Shown: positions 15,550 to 23,777, counted from the first letter of the stretch. The stretch is 29,532 bases of DNA from CALFCX01 sp041650595 (GCA_041650595.1 JBAZKW010000019.1:1-29532); one strand, 5' to 3'. Numbers and translations are program-made. Notes: generated by a model from the sequence alone, not told the origin.

Positions 15550-16380
15550 TTATTCTTCGTCTTTATCAGGAACTTCTTTGAGCAGGTCTTCCATGCCAAG
15601 TTCCTGGAGTTTTTCTTCTTTTTCCAATTCGGTGGCAAGCTCTATCTCGTCGGAAGTTTCTTCTACTTTTATCTCAAGCCCTTCCGCGCCCGGCTCGGTT
15701 ATCTTTCTGCCGTCAAGTACCGCATCGGCGACTACAGAACAGATCAGCTTGACCGCTCTTATCGCGTCGTCGTTGGCGGGGATCGGATAATCTATCATAT
15801 CGGGATCGCAATTGGTATCGGCTATGCCAACGACAGGGATCCCAAGCTTGCGCGCTTCTTTTATGGCGATCTCCTCTTTTTTTGCGTCAACAACAAAAAG
15901 GATCGCAGGCAGCGCGACCATATCCCTGATACCGCCGAGCATCTTTTCGATCTTGCCTTTTTCCTTTTTCAGGGAAGCTACTTCTTTACGGGGAAGTTTT
16001 TCGAACATACCGGCGGCTTCGAGCTTTTCGATCTCTTTGAGGCGGCCGATATTTTTTCTCAGAGTTTTAAAATTGGTGAGAGTGCCGCCGAGCCATCTCT
16101 GGTTAACATAGTACATTCCGCAGCGTTTTGCTTCAACCTCTATGGACTCCTGCGCCTGTTTTTTTGTGCCGACAAACAGTATGGTCCCGTTGTTTTCGGC
16201 GGTCTGTTTCACAAAATTGTAGGCCGCTTCTATCATCGGTATCGACTTGTGAAGGTCTATTACATGTATGCCGTTCTTCGCGGCAAAGATGAATTTTTTC
16301 ATTTTGGGATTCCAGAACCTTTTTTGGTGCCCAAAGTGGACCCCGGACTCGAGCAATTGTCTCATTGTTATTACAGCCAA
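15550..16380 (-). CDS. rpsB: 30S ribosomal protein S2
   Basis: This 276-residue small-subunit protein shows the S2 landmarks MRQLLESGVHFGHQKRFWNPKM, YVNQRWLGGTLTNFKT and IGIPVVG-type LGIPVVGIADTNCDPDMIDYPIPANDDAIRA. It has an acidic C-terminal extension ending EVPDKDEE, found in several lineages. The start is a TTG at 16380, giving MAVITMRQLLE, which matches the family N-terminus. A strong AGGAGGG (16387-16393) precedes it by 6 bases. It lies 33 bases after trxB on the same strand. Confidence 0.96.
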   Translation of the reverse strand: MAVITMRQLLESGVHFGHQKRFWNPKMKKFIFAAKNGIHVIDLHKSIPMIEAAYNFVKQTAENNGTILFVGTKKQAQESIEVEAKRCGMYYVNQRWLGGTLTNFKTLRKNIGRLKEIEKLEAAGMFEKLPRKEVASLKKEKGKIEKMLGGIRDMVALPAILFVVDAKKEEIAIKEARKLGIPVVGIADTNCDPDMIDYPIPANDDAIRAVKLICSVVADAVLDGRKITEPGAEGLEIKVEETSDEIELATELEKEEKLQELGMEDLLKEVPDKDEE

Positions 16381-16386
16381 AGTTAG

Positions 16387-16393
16387 CCCTCCT
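16387..16393 (-). promoter_or_regulatory. Strong Shine-Dalgarno fixing the TTG start of rpsB
   Basis: On the minus strand AGGAGGG is followed after 6 bases by TTG GCT GTA. The next in-frame ATG is five codons later, too far for this site, so TTG is the start. Confidence 0.75.
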
Positions 16394-16413
16394 AAGAAAA
16401 TATTATAAGAAGA

Positions 16414-17388
16414 TTATAGCATGTTTTCCAGATATTTTCGGGCGGAATCAGCCGCTATCGCTCCGTCTCCGACTGCCGTGGCAATTTGGCGGAAATTCTT
16501 TTGACAAACATCGCCTGCCGCAAAAACTCCTTCGCCGGAAGTCCTCATCAGCCCGTCAACGACAATAAAGCCCTCAGGCGAAAGCTTTAGCACGTCTTTA
16601 AAAAGCGCCGTGCTGGGAGCTTCTCCTATATATATAAAGACCCCGTCACAGTTAATATCTTTCTTTGTGCCGTCCTTGACATTTTTTACCGTTACGGATT
16701 CCACCGCGCCGGCGCCGTTTATGGCTTCAGGAACACTGTCCCAAACAATATCTATCTTGGGTTCGGAAAAAGCACGCTCTGCAAGTATCTGGTCCGCACG
16801 CAGATGGTCCCTGCGGTGCACCACGGTCACTTTGGAAGCGAATTTTGTAAGAAAGATCGCTTCGGATATGGCGGAATTGCCTCCGCCTATCAAAACGATC
16901 TCCTTGCCTTTGTAAAAAGCCCCGTCGCAGGTAGCGCAATAAGACACCCCTTTCCCGCGAAACTCGCTTTCCCCGGGTATACCAAGTTTTTTGGGTTCCG
17001 TACCGATCGCGATTATCATCGTTTTGGCGCTAAAGGTATTGTCGATAAGCTCGACTTTTTTCAAACTTCCTTCAACAGAAATTTTTTGCACCTCTCCCCA
17101 AACAGTCTCTACGCCGAACTTTTTTGCCTGGTCCTCAAAACGTGCCGCAAGCTCTATGCCCGAGATCCCCGACGGGAATCCCGGATAGTTTTCTATTGAG
17201 GAACAAAGTGAGACCTGACCGCCCAAAATAGCTCTCTCGATAAGCAGTGTTTTCATTCCACTCCTCGCACAGTAAAGACCGGCGGTAAGCCCCGCCGGAC
17301 CGCCGCCTATCACCACCGTGTCAAACGGCAAAGGCCTGTCTTTTACAAGCTCCTCGGCTTCGGCGACCACAAAAGAGTCAATTATCAT
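16414..17388 (-). CDS. trxB: Thioredoxin reductase (NADPH)
   Basis: This 324-residue low-molecular-weight flavoprotein moves electrons from NADPH through FAD and a redox disulfide to thioredoxin. The FAD motif is VVIGGGPAGLTAGLYCARSG. The active-site disulfide is CATC (about residues 150-153). The NADPH motif IVLIGGGNSAISEA is followed by HRRDHLRA, whose arginines favour NADPH. The C-terminal GVFAAGDVCQKNFRQIATAVGDG closes the FAD site. It has about 20 extra N-terminal residues (MIIDSFVVAEAEELVKDRP) compared with most family members. ATG 17388 is preferred to the adjacent TTG 17391. It overlaps the end of the lptC-like gene by 11 bases. The TlpA-like protein at 20945 is a nearby redox-fold neighbour, but no direct link is shown. 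Confidence 0.93.
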   Translation of the reverse strand: MIIDSFVVAEAEELVKDRPLPFDTVVIGGGPAGLTAGLYCARSGMKTLLIERAILGGQVSLCSSIENYPGFPSGISGIELAARFEDQAKKFGVETVWGEVQKISVEGSLKKVELIDNTFSAKTMIIAIGTEPKKLGIPGESEFRGKGVSYCATCDGAFYKGKEIVLIGGGNSAISEAIFLTKFASKVTVVHRRDHLRADQILAERAFSEPKIDIVWDSVPEAINGAGAVESVTVKNVKDGTKKDINCDGVFIYIGEAPSTALFKDVLKLSPEGFIVVDGLMRTSGEGVFAAGDVCQKNFRQIATAVGDGAIAADSARKYLENML

Positions 17389-18286
17389 CAATAAACACCT
17401 CGGTCCTTTCCTTCATAACTATCCTATTATTTTTCATGTCTATTTTCAAGCTGCCCGCCGACATCCTGCTCCCCTGCCTTGATGCGGCGGCATTACCAGA
17501 CAGTATAACAATATTGCCGCCCAGCCTGAACAAGGCGCTGTCGGAAGAAGCCCGTATGTCGCGAAAGGTTATTTTTACTTTTCCGCGCGCGACAATTTCC
17601 GTCTTTGACCTGAAATACTTCATCTCCTCGGCGGTGATAAAAAGCGCATCCATAGACGCCGTACAGCCGCCTGCCGCGGTAATATCCCCGCGAGTGCCGT
17701 CCAGGCCAAAGCTTTGGGCGCGAAGGATCAGAGAACTCTTTCCTCTGGTAAAAGAAGCGACAGGATTGCCCTTTATCGTCATTCCAGACTTTCCGGGACT
17801 TCCGGAAAGGCCGCGCCCTTTTATGGTGCCCTGTCCGCTTTCAAAAACGACCGGGCCGTCCGTCCAGAAAATATCGCGGTTGAGTGCCCAGGTAAGATCA
17901 GGAATGGAAAAGTTATAGCTGCCATCAAACCCTTTCGGGGAATCAATCTTTATTTGTCTCTCTTTCATATCCCAGACGACCGAAGGCGCTGCAAAGCGTA
18001 TGGAAGGTTTTCCGTTACTGAAGAATATTCCCTGCACATCATTCATCAGTGACTTTCCGGTATCTTTATTGATCTGGGAAGTCAGTGCTTTTATTTCCCA
18101 GTATTTTTTTCCTTCGATTATTTCCGAAAAGACAACGCCTTTCATGAAAAGATCGAGTTTTGAGCTTTGGCGCTCCAGCTCCCTGCTTATCCTTCCGGTC
18201 AGGCTTTCTTTGGGCACGAAAAGCGCCCAGTAGAAGAGCCAGAGAACAAGAATAAGGACAAAAGAGGCGAAAACTTTTTTGAACAT
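17378..18286 (-). CDS. LptC/LptA-type lipopolysaccharide export protein
   Basis: This 302-residue protein has one N-terminal membrane anchor (FASFVLILVLWLFYWALF, about residues 6-23) and a periplasmic beta-rich region, the LptC architecture. The part around FSEIIEGKKYWEIKALTSQINKDTGKSLMNDVQGIFFSNGKPSIRF follows the LptC pattern. The C-terminal 100 residues contain LptA/OstA-like repeats (GDITAAGGCTASMDALFITAEEMKYF, IVARGKVKITFRDIRASSDSALF, SAGSLKIDMKNNRIVM). That suggests an LptC-LptA-like fusion in a periplasmic bridge for lipopolysaccharide. It implies an outer membrane. It lies 3 bases after the TPR gene in the operon. The exact partner proteins are not in the window. Confidence 0.72.
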   Translation of the reverse strand: MFKKVFASFVLILVLWLFYWALFVPKESLTGRISRELERQSSKLDLFMKGVVFSEIIEGKKYWEIKALTSQINKDTGKSLMNDVQGIFFSNGKPSIRFAAPSVVWDMKERQIKIDSPKGFDGSYNFSIPDLTWALNRDIFWTDGPVVFESGQGTIKGRGLSGSPGKSGMTIKGNPVASFTRGKSSLILRAQSFGLDGTRGDITAAGGCTASMDALFITAEEMKYFRSKTEIVARGKVKITFRDIRASSDSALFRLGGNIVILSGNAAASRQGSRMSAGSLKIDMKNNRIVMKERTEVFIDDN

Positions 18287-18289
18287 TTT

Positions 18290-18925
18290 CTAGTACCCGA
18301 GCGCCCGCAGCCGCAAAGCCTCTCCGGTTTCCATGACACCGCCAAAGCTGTTCCCTGTCTTATAATAAGCCTGGGCCAGCCCCAGGTGAAAAGCGGCAAC
18401 GTTAGAGTCTATCGCAATGGCTTTTTTCATATATTTAATGCCTTCCTGCCACCGCTCATCCTCAGCCGCGATTACTGCCATATAGCCGTACGGCCAGGGA
18501 TTTCCGGGGTCAAGATTGGCAACATTTTGCAGCTCGTTTGAGGCCTGCTTTTTGTACCCGCCGAAATAATAGGCAAAAGCCAGGCGGAACCTCGCTTTCC
18601 AGTCCCTTGGATTGCCTTTTACTATCGCGTAGTATTTTTCTATAAGACAGCGGGAATACTTTTTTGTATTGCCTGAAAGATTGGAAGTAACTTTGAGAGC
18701 ATCAAGCCCGGCTTCTATCTTGTTGGTATAAGCATAGGTTATTGCAAGATCAAACCGCGCGTCCGGAGAATTGGGAGCGGCTTTCACCGCGGCTTCTTTT
18801 AGTTCTATTTCCGTTAAAAGCTCCGGCGTATTGACCCATGCAAACGATCGCACGGTAAAGATCAACAGAAATATCGACAGAACAAAGACTATTTTTCCCA
18901 TTTTTCTTTCATAGTTCCTCTTCAT
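18290..18925 (-). CDS. Secreted tetratricopeptide-repeat protein
   Basis: This 211-residue protein begins with a signal peptide (KIVFVLSIFLLIFTVRSFA, residues about 11-29) and continues with TPR-like helical pairs. The first is APNSPDARFDLAITYAYTNKIEAGLDAL. The next is GNPRDWKARFRLAFAYYFGGYKKQASNEL, then LDPGNPWPYGYMAVIAAEDERWQEGIKYM, then IDSNVAAFHLGLAQAYYKTGNSFGG. It probably acts as a periplasmic scaffold. ATG 18925 is supported by GAGGG 7 bases upstream, within the end of proC. Its position directly before the lptC-like gene hints at an envelope-biogenesis role, which is inference. Confidence 0.8.
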   Translation of the reverse strand: MKRNYERKMGKIVFVLSIFLLIFTVRSFAWVNTPELLTEIELKEAAVKAAPNSPDARFDLAITYAYTNKIEAGLDALKVTSNLSGNTKKYSRCLIEKYYAIVKGNPRDWKARFRLAFAYYFGGYKKQASNELQNVANLDPGNPWPYGYMAVIAAEDERWQEGIKYMKKAIAIDSNVAAFHLGLAQAYYKTGNSFGGVMETGEALRLRALGY

Positions 18926-18928
18926 TCT

Positions 18929-19750
18929 TCATCCCTCATACGTCATCCTTATTTCCCTCGCTCTTTTTTTCGCGGCAATTACCGCCGCCGACATGGCTTC
19001 TTCAAATTTATATTTGTCCAAAATCTTTAGCCCTTCTATAGTGGTGCCCCCAGGAGATGCAACCATATCGATCAATTCCTTTGCGGACTTCCCCGCCTCG
19101 ATAAAGGTTGCCACCGCTCCGAGAAATGTCTGCAAGGCGAGCTGCTTTGAAAGAGGGGCGGAAATCCCGCAAAGCTCCCCGCCATTGATCATGCCCGCAA
19201 TAGCGCTGTAAACAAAGGCCGGGCCGGACCCGGACAGGCCCGTTACCGCGTCCAAATACTTTTCATCCATGACAATCGTTCTGCCAAGCGAAGAAAATAT
19301 TTTTTCAGCGATTTCCATATCACCGGCTGAAGCATATCTCCCCTTGCAAAGAACGCTCATTCCATGACCGACAAGACACGGGTTGTTCGGCATTACCCTG
19401 ATCACCGGCGCCTTATTAAGTTTGCTCTCGAGATAGGCCAGTGATATGCCCGCCGCTATGGAAATAAATAGTTTATCTTTGATATCCGTTCCGGATATTT
19501 CTTTAAGAACAGCCGGCTGTATCTGAGGTTTAACTGCGAGCACTACAATATCCGAAACCGCTACGGCTTCAGTGTTGCTGCGTGTTACCTCTACATTAAA
19601 TCTTTCGGCCAATTCTTCCAGTCTTTTCCCGTCTTTATCGGATATGAAAATGTTTTGCGGCAAAAATATGTCTGCTTTTATTATTCCGGATATGATGGCG
19701 TCCGTCATGCGGCCTGCGCCTATAAATGAGAGCTTTTGTGTATGAGACAT
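18929..19750 (-). CDS. proC: Pyrroline-5-carboxylate reductase
   Basis: This 273-residue enzyme catalyses the last step of proline synthesis, NAD(P)H-dependent reduction of pyrroline-5-carboxylate. The N-terminal Rossmann motif is SFIGAGRMTDAIISGI, followed by VLAVKPQ and VIRVMPNNPCLVGHGMSV. The C-terminal substrate domain has the signature LSGSGPAFVYSAIAGMINGG and VASPGGTTIEGL. Length is normal. It starts 4 bases after the sepF stop with no clear Shine-Dalgarno, so translational coupling is likely. The yggS-sepF-proC neighbourhood is common in SepF-bearing bacteria. Confidence 0.95.
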   Translation of the reverse strand: MSHTQKLSFIGAGRMTDAIISGIIKADIFLPQNIFISDKDGKRLEELAERFNVEVTRSNTEAVAVSDIVVLAVKPQIQPAVLKEISGTDIKDKLFISIAAGISLAYLESKLNKAPVIRVMPNNPCLVGHGMSVLCKGRYASAGDMEIAEKIFSSLGRTIVMDEKYLDAVTGLSGSGPAFVYSAIAGMINGGELCGISAPLSKQLALQTFLGAVATFIEAGKSAKELIDMVASPGGTTIEGLKILDKYKFEEAMSAAVIAAKKRAREIRMTYEG

Positions 19751-19754
19751 CGTT

Positions 19755-20198
19755 TTATAATCTGTTGTGCAGCAAGCCTTCCCTTGCCTGCCCGCTTTCG
19801 GATGAAGCTTTTTCCGAATAATCGGCTATCGAAACATTGGTCGGAGAAAGCAGAAATATCGTATCGGCTATTTTTGTCATGTGCCCGTCTATGGCAAAAG
19901 CGGTCCCGCATACAAAATCTATCAGGCGGGTGCCTTCGGTACTGTCCAGATATTTCAGGTTGACTATAACAGGATGGCCATTCCTCAAACGGGCCGAGAT
20001 CTCGATCGAATTTTCATAAGCCTTGGGCTCATAAATGGTTATCTCAAGGTCCGAGGACGAAGCCTTTTTGGTATTCTTCTGCCTGTTCTGAGGATAGTCC
20101 ACAGACTGAGCTTCTGTTTTTTGCAGGGGGACATCCATTGTTTCCTCTTCAGGCCCCAGACCTATGAATTCCTTGGCTTTGTTGAAAATATCGATCAT
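19755..20198 (-). CDS. sepF: Cell division protein SepF
   Basis: This 147-residue protein has the SepF layout. An N-terminal amphipathic helix for membrane binding (MIDIFNKAKEFIGLG) is followed by a charged linker and the conserved domain. In that domain EITIYEPKAYENSIEISARLRNGHPVIVNLKYLDSTEGTRLIDFVCGTAFAIDGHMTKIADTIFLLSP can be followed piecewise (KAYEN, RLIDFVCG, IFLLSP). SepF anchors FtsZ filaments to the membrane in Firmicutes, Actinobacteria, Cyanobacteria and archaea. Its presence beside an LptC-like gene points to a diderm member of the Terrabacteria. It lies 16 bases after yggS. Confidence 0.92.
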   Translation of the reverse strand: MIDIFNKAKEFIGLGPEEETMDVPLQKTEAQSVDYPQNRQKNTKKASSSDLEITIYEPKAYENSIEISARLRNGHPVIVNLKYLDSTEGTRLIDFVCGTAFAIDGHMTKIADTIFLLSPTNVSIADYSEKASSESGQAREGLLHNRL

Positions 20199-20214
20199 TA
20201 CATTTTCCTCCTTT

Positions 20215-20898
20215 TTATTCCGGGCTTTCTTTAAATATAGCCCTGCCTACTCTTATTATAGTCGCTCCTTCCTCAATTGCAACAATAAAATCGCCCGACA
20301 TCCCCATACAAAGGCCTTTTAGCCCGTTTGCCCCGGCAAGGCGTGCAAGCTCTTTGAAATAAGGCCTGCTCTCTTCCGGATTTTTAGAAAAGGGGGCCAA
20401 AGTCATAAGCCCTTCTATTTTTATACCGGAAAAAAATTGTGCGCTGCTTAGAAAAGACCGGAGCATCGACGGAGAGAGTCCGTATTTACTCTGTTCCCCG
20501 GATATGTTTATTTCAATATATATAGGAATGATCTTTCCGGAGTCTTTTACCGTTTCGTTTATTTTATGGGCCAAGTTCAAGCTGTCCACAGAGTGGATCT
20601 CACCGAACAAAGAAAGCGCCTGTTTCATCTTGTTGGTCTGCAGATGGCCGATCATGTACCACGTAAGATCATTATTACCCGAAAAAACGGGGATCTTGTT
20701 CAAAGCCTCCTGAACTTTGCTCTCTCCAAGATGTCTTATCCCTTCATCAATTGCTTCTTTTATCGTATCTATACTCTCGCCCTTGGTGACAGCCATCAAA
20801 GTAACATCTGCCGGATCGCGGCCTATCCTCTCGCAGGCACGTGAGATTTCATCGCGGACTGATCGTATGTTCGTTCTAACACCGCTCATCCATAACAT
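20215..20898 (-). CDS. yggS: YggS/PLPBP family pyridoxal-phosphate homeostasis protein
   Basis: This 227-residue TIM-barrel protein buffers pyridoxal 5'-phosphate and belongs to the alanine-racemase-like fold without known catalysis. The PLP lysine lies in LMAVTKG. Other family landmarks are GIRHLGESKVQE, WYMIGHLQTNKMK, IYIEINISGEQSKYGL, GLMTLAPFS and GMSGDFIVAIEEGATIIRVGRAIF. The frame runs further upstream to 21120 but overlaps the divergent TlpA-like gene with no family match. ATG 20898 is chosen because AAGG (20907-20910) precedes it by 8 bases; ATG 20901 and 20889 remain possible. It is the first gene of the long minus-strand operon. Confidence 0.93.
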   Translation of the reverse strand: MLWMSGVRTNIRSVRDEISRACERIGRDPADVTLMAVTKGESIDTIKEAIDEGIRHLGESKVQEALNKIPVFSGNNDLTWYMIGHLQTNKMKQALSLFGEIHSVDSLNLAHKINETVKDSGKIIPIYIEINISGEQSKYGLSPSMLRSFLSSAQFFSGIKIEGLMTLAPFSKNPEESRPYFKELARLAGANGLKGLCMGMSGDFIVAIEEGATIIRVGRAIFKESPE

Positions 20899-20908
20899 CA
20901 TACCAACC

Positions 20909-20936
20909 TTGACATTACCCTGGCAAGTTGTAAAAT
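20909..20936 (+). promoter_or_regulatory. Near-consensus promoter of the TlpA-like gene
   Basis: A perfect -35 TTGACA (20909-20914) and a -10 TAAAAT (20931-20936) are 16 bases apart. Transcription would start near 20943, next to the in-frame ATG at 20945, so the message would be leaderless. The -35 overlaps the ribosome site of the divergent yggS gene (20907-20910), so the two genes share a very small control region. Confidence 0.55.
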
Positions 20937-20944
20937 TGATGTTA

Positions 20945-21460
20945 ATGGAACCTAAAAAACCGATTTCTCGGCTATTGCTGGTTGTGTCTATTTTTGTGCT
21001 TTTCCTGGGCCTTGCTTCGGCAGCAAAGTCTTCGGCGCTGGCAGTAGGCAGTTCTGCCCCAGATCTTTCTTTTAAAAAATTAAACGGCGCGCCCTTCGAT
21101 CTTTCTTCCCTTCGCGGCAAACCTGTCCTGCTTTCTTTTTATACAACCTGGAGCGAATCCTGTCTTGAAAATTTAAAGTTCCTGTCCTCGCTGAACAAAA
21201 GCCTCAAAGGTGTTGAAATAGTAACGGTAGCTTTTGAAAACAAATCGTCAACGGTGACTTCTTTCCTGAAAAAACACAACCTGGACCTTTTAACGTTACT
21301 CGACGTCAAAAAGACCTCAATTTCGAACTATCAGATACTTATCATACCAATGACTTTCCTAATAGATTCCAACGGAACAATAGACAAGATCTATGTGGAC
21401 TTTGACGACTCAGTCAAAGAATCCATGAAATCCGACATAAAACTGCTTCTATCAAATTAG
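20945..21460 (+). CDS. Secreted TlpA/ResA-like thioredoxin-fold protein with SxxC-type active site
   Basis: This 171-residue protein has a signal peptide or membrane anchor (KPISRLLLVVSIFVLFLGLASA) and a redoxin domain. VGSSAPDLSFKKLNGAPFDLSSLRGKPVLLSFYTTW is followed by the active-site stretch W69-S-E-S-C73, and YQILIIPMTFLIDSNGTI has the cis-proline region (IPMTF). TlpA relatives have WCxxC; here the first Cys is Ser, so a normal dithiol-disulfide cycle is not possible. It may be a single-Cys or structural variant. ATG 20945 is chosen over 20939 on promoter position; longer upstream frame covers yggS and is not coding. The product is expected outside the cytoplasmic membrane. Confidence 0.82.
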   Translation: MEPKKPISRLLLVVSIFVLFLGLASAAKSSALAVGSSAPDLSFKKLNGAPFDLSSLRGKPVLLSFYTTWSESCLENLKFLSSLNKSLKGVEIVTVAFENKSSTVTSFLKKHNLDLLTLLDVKKTSISNYQILIIPMTFLIDSNGTIDKIYVDFDDSVKESMKSDIKLLLSN

Positions 21461-21545
21461 ATTATCACCCTGGTTCACTTTTTGCCCGTTACTTGGATCA
21501 GCTATGTCAGAAATTACCCCTCAAATCTGTCGATATATATATAAC

Positions 21546-21551
21546 AGGGGG
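21546..21551 (+). promoter_or_regulatory. Shine-Dalgarno supporting a TTG start
   Basis: AGGGGG at 21546-21551 is 8 bases before TTG 21560, the first codon of the ART-like gene. No ATG is available near this site. Confidence 0.5.
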
Positions 21552-21559
21552 TATCACCT

Positions 21560-22573
21560 TTGCTGGCACGTTTAAACAATGTAAATATCGGAGAACAGGC
21601 AAGACTTGTATTTAACCCGCAATTCTCTTACCGGCCCGCGTCAATGACCGCTTCAAGAAGCATTCAGACAAGAAGACAAGAACTGAACGGGAGTTTCGGG
21701 CCCTGGTCCCATGAGCGTGCTTTTTGGAGAACAGGACAATTATGCACGGAACAGGCACAAGCACTTAAAAAATATGACAGGGAATGGACGGATGGAGAAA
21801 CGCCGTTCTATCCTCATTATCTTAACAGTCAGGCCTTTACGGAAATCCTGCACAGAGCCCGATTGGATGATAACGCCTCTAGGATACAAAGCATCTTGGA
21901 TCTATTCAGGAAAGATGCTTCTGAATGGGAGGTTGCAAGCCATGGATTTGAAGCCAAAACAAAAAAAATGATGGCATCAGGCCAGTCTATGACAAAATTG
22001 CTCGGTCGCCTGCCAGTATCAGATCTTATCATGTGTTTGAATGAGCTTTCCCATTCGGAATTTCTGGCAAGTTACTGGGTAAATTCTCTGGCACGGATAA
22101 TGGAAGAGCCGGATCGGTCTGCGATTTCTTTTGATCTGTCAAAAAGACTGAGAGCTCTAGAAAATAAAAAATGGAGGATCCTGCAATGGGACCTTCACAA
22201 CAGGTTCCCTGAAAAGGAAGGGTTAGTCCTTCTTCACGGCACACAGGAACCCGAATACTTTTACGACTCCAACCGGTTCTTTTTTCCTCTATTCTTTTCC
22301 AATGATTGGTCGTATATATATGATTCATATGCGGGTCCGAATATAGCCAATTCGGCTGGAGTAATAGCTAAAATCCCATTCTCGAATATTCAGCTTGCCT
22401 ACTGGCTACATGAAAAAAGCGCATCTCCCGAACCGGAAATAATCGTGTCACCGTCCCGGATATCCAATATGATGATCTTTTTTATGCATTTGGCCAAAGA
22501 TGACAGTGAATATTCCAGGCTTGGAGAAGCTCTTTTAGACGACCAGGAACGATACGGGATCCCAAGATATTAA
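21560..22573 (+). CDS. Hypothetical protein with an ADP-ribosyltransferase-like C-terminal pattern
   Basis: I recognise no full-length family in these 337 residues. The N-terminal 200 residues look helical. From residue 220 the order of motifs resembles the ART fold: GLVLLHGTQEPEYF (His224 or so in the place of the NAD-binding Arg/His), then FFPLFFSND (about 241-249, in the place of the STS strand), then GVIAKIPFSNI, and EPEIIVSPSRI (291-301), in the place of the E/Q-x-E catalytic loop. This reading is by eye and could be wrong. Start is TTG 21560 with AGGGGG 8 bases before it. No signal peptide is seen, so it would act in the cytoplasm unless exported otherwise. It ends 8 bases from the convergent permease gene. 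Confidence 0.55.
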   Translation: MLARLNNVNIGEQARLVFNPQFSYRPASMTASRSIQTRRQELNGSFGPWSHERAFWRTGQLCTEQAQALKKYDREWTDGETPFYPHYLNSQAFTEILHRARLDDNASRIQSILDLFRKDASEWEVASHGFEAKTKKMMASGQSMTKLLGRLPVSDLIMCLNELSHSEFLASYWVNSLARIMEEPDRSAISFDLSKRLRALENKKWRILQWDLHNRFPEKEGLVLLHGTQEPEYFYDSNRFFFPLFFSNDWSYIYDSYAGPNIANSAGVIAKIPFSNIQLAYWLHEKSASPEPEIIVSPSRISNMMIFFMHLAKDDSEYSRLGEALLDDQERYGIPRY

Positions 22574-22580
22574 TTCGCTG

Positions 22581-23777
22581 CTACTCATATCTTAAAGCTT
22601 CTATCGGATCAAGATTGACGGCTCTCATGGCAGGATATACGCCGGAAATAACTCCTATAAAGCCTGATACCGATACAGCCAAAGTAAGTGCCCATACGAC
22701 AACTACCATCTCAAGCTTTATCACGTACATTATAAGGAAAGTTCCGGCCAGTCCCAGGACTATTCCCAAAAGCCCTCCAAAGAAACTTATGACTACTGAT
22801 TCAATGAGAAATTGCGTAAAGATATCTATCTTCTTGGCTCCCACGGCTTTTCTTATGCCGATCTCTTTGGTGCGCTCGGTAACAGACACAAGCATTATGT
22901 TCATGATGCCAATGCTCCCGACTACAAGGGATATCGCCGCGATGCCTCCTATCACGGAAGTCAACAGCCCTATAATATTGTTAAGTATGTTCATCATGCC
23001 TTCCTGTGTCGTTATCTGGTAGTCATCACGGGAAAAACGTTTGTCAAAGACCTCTCTTATTTCCTTAATAGCTTTGGGCACCAGCTCCTGGCTTTTTGCG
23101 GCAACATCGATCTCAATAACCCCTTTTGTATCAAAAAGCCCCATAGCGGAAGTGATCGGTATCACGATCACATCATCCATATCAAATGTCAGCATCTTGC
23201 CTTTTTCTTCAAACACCCCGATCACAACGAATTTCTTGCCCAGCAGCTTTATTCTTTCGTCAACGGGATTAAAACTCCCGAAAAGTTCTTTGACTATCCT
23301 GGTCCCCAGGATACAGACCTTTCTTCTGCCGTCAACTTCGCCTTTGGTAAAAAATCTTCCTCCGGTAAGCTTATGGTTAAATATCTTTTGATAATCTTCG
23401 GTAACTCCCCATATCTGCCTTACCGTATAATCCTTTTTGCCGTACTTCGCTTTTCCGGTACCTGATATTATCGGCAGGACTTCCGATACCGAAGGACATT
23501 TTTCTTTTATTGCAACCGCATCGGACATCCTTATTTTGCTATTTAAATACGCGCTCATATCCCCCTGGTCTTTGCCGGGATTTATTTGCATGACATTGGG
23601 CCCCATCCCCCAGGATTTGACCTGCGCTACGACATACAATTTTGCGGCCTCTCCTATCGCCACAAGGATTATGACTGAAGCTATGCCGATCACCACTCCG
23701 AGCATCGTCAGCGCGGACCTCAGCCTATTCGCAAAGATCGATCTTACCGCCATGACTACGCTGTCCCATATCCTCAT
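22581..23777 (-). CDS. MacB-type ABC transporter permease
   Basis: This 398-residue inner-membrane protein has the MacB/FtsX layout. An N-terminal helix follows MRIWDSVVMAVRSIFANRLRSALTMLGVVIGIASVIILVAIG. Then comes a large periplasmic domain (about residues 45-270) and three C-terminal helices around GLLTSVIGGIAAISLVVGSIGIMNIMLVSVTERTKEIGIRKAVGAKK, VISFFGGLLGIVLG and the last segment. The ERTKEIGIRKAVGA motif contacts the ATPase. Unlike E. coli MacB, the ATPase is a separate gene. It overlaps that gene by 4 bases. With the adaptor two genes upstream it forms a tripartite exporter for peptides, lipids or drugs; the substrate cannot be told. Confidence 0.92.
   Translation of the reverse strand: MRIWDSVVMAVRSIFANRLRSALTMLGVVIGIASVIILVAIGEAAKLYVVAQVKSWGMGPNVMQINPGKDQGDMSAYLNSKIRMSDAVAIKEKCPSVSEVLPIISGTGKAKYGKKDYTVRQIWGVTEDYQKIFNHKLTGGRFFTKGEVDGRRKVCILGTRIVKELFGSFNPVDERIKLLGKKFVVIGVFEEKGKMLTFDMDDVIVIPITSAMGLFDTKGVIEIDVAAKSQELVPKAIKEIREVFDKRFSRDDYQITTQEGMMNILNNIIGLLTSVIGGIAAISLVVGSIGIMNIMLVSVTERTKEIGIRKAVGAKKIDIFTQFLIESVVISFFGGLLGIVLGLAGTFLIMYVIKLEMVVVVWALTLAVSVSGFIGVISGVYPAMRAVNLDPIEALRYE

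Noticed and set aside
20899..21120. N-terminal extension of the yggS frame
   Set aside because: The extra 74 residues overlap the divergent TlpA-like gene, look low-complexity and do not match the family; a ribosome site supports the start at 20898.
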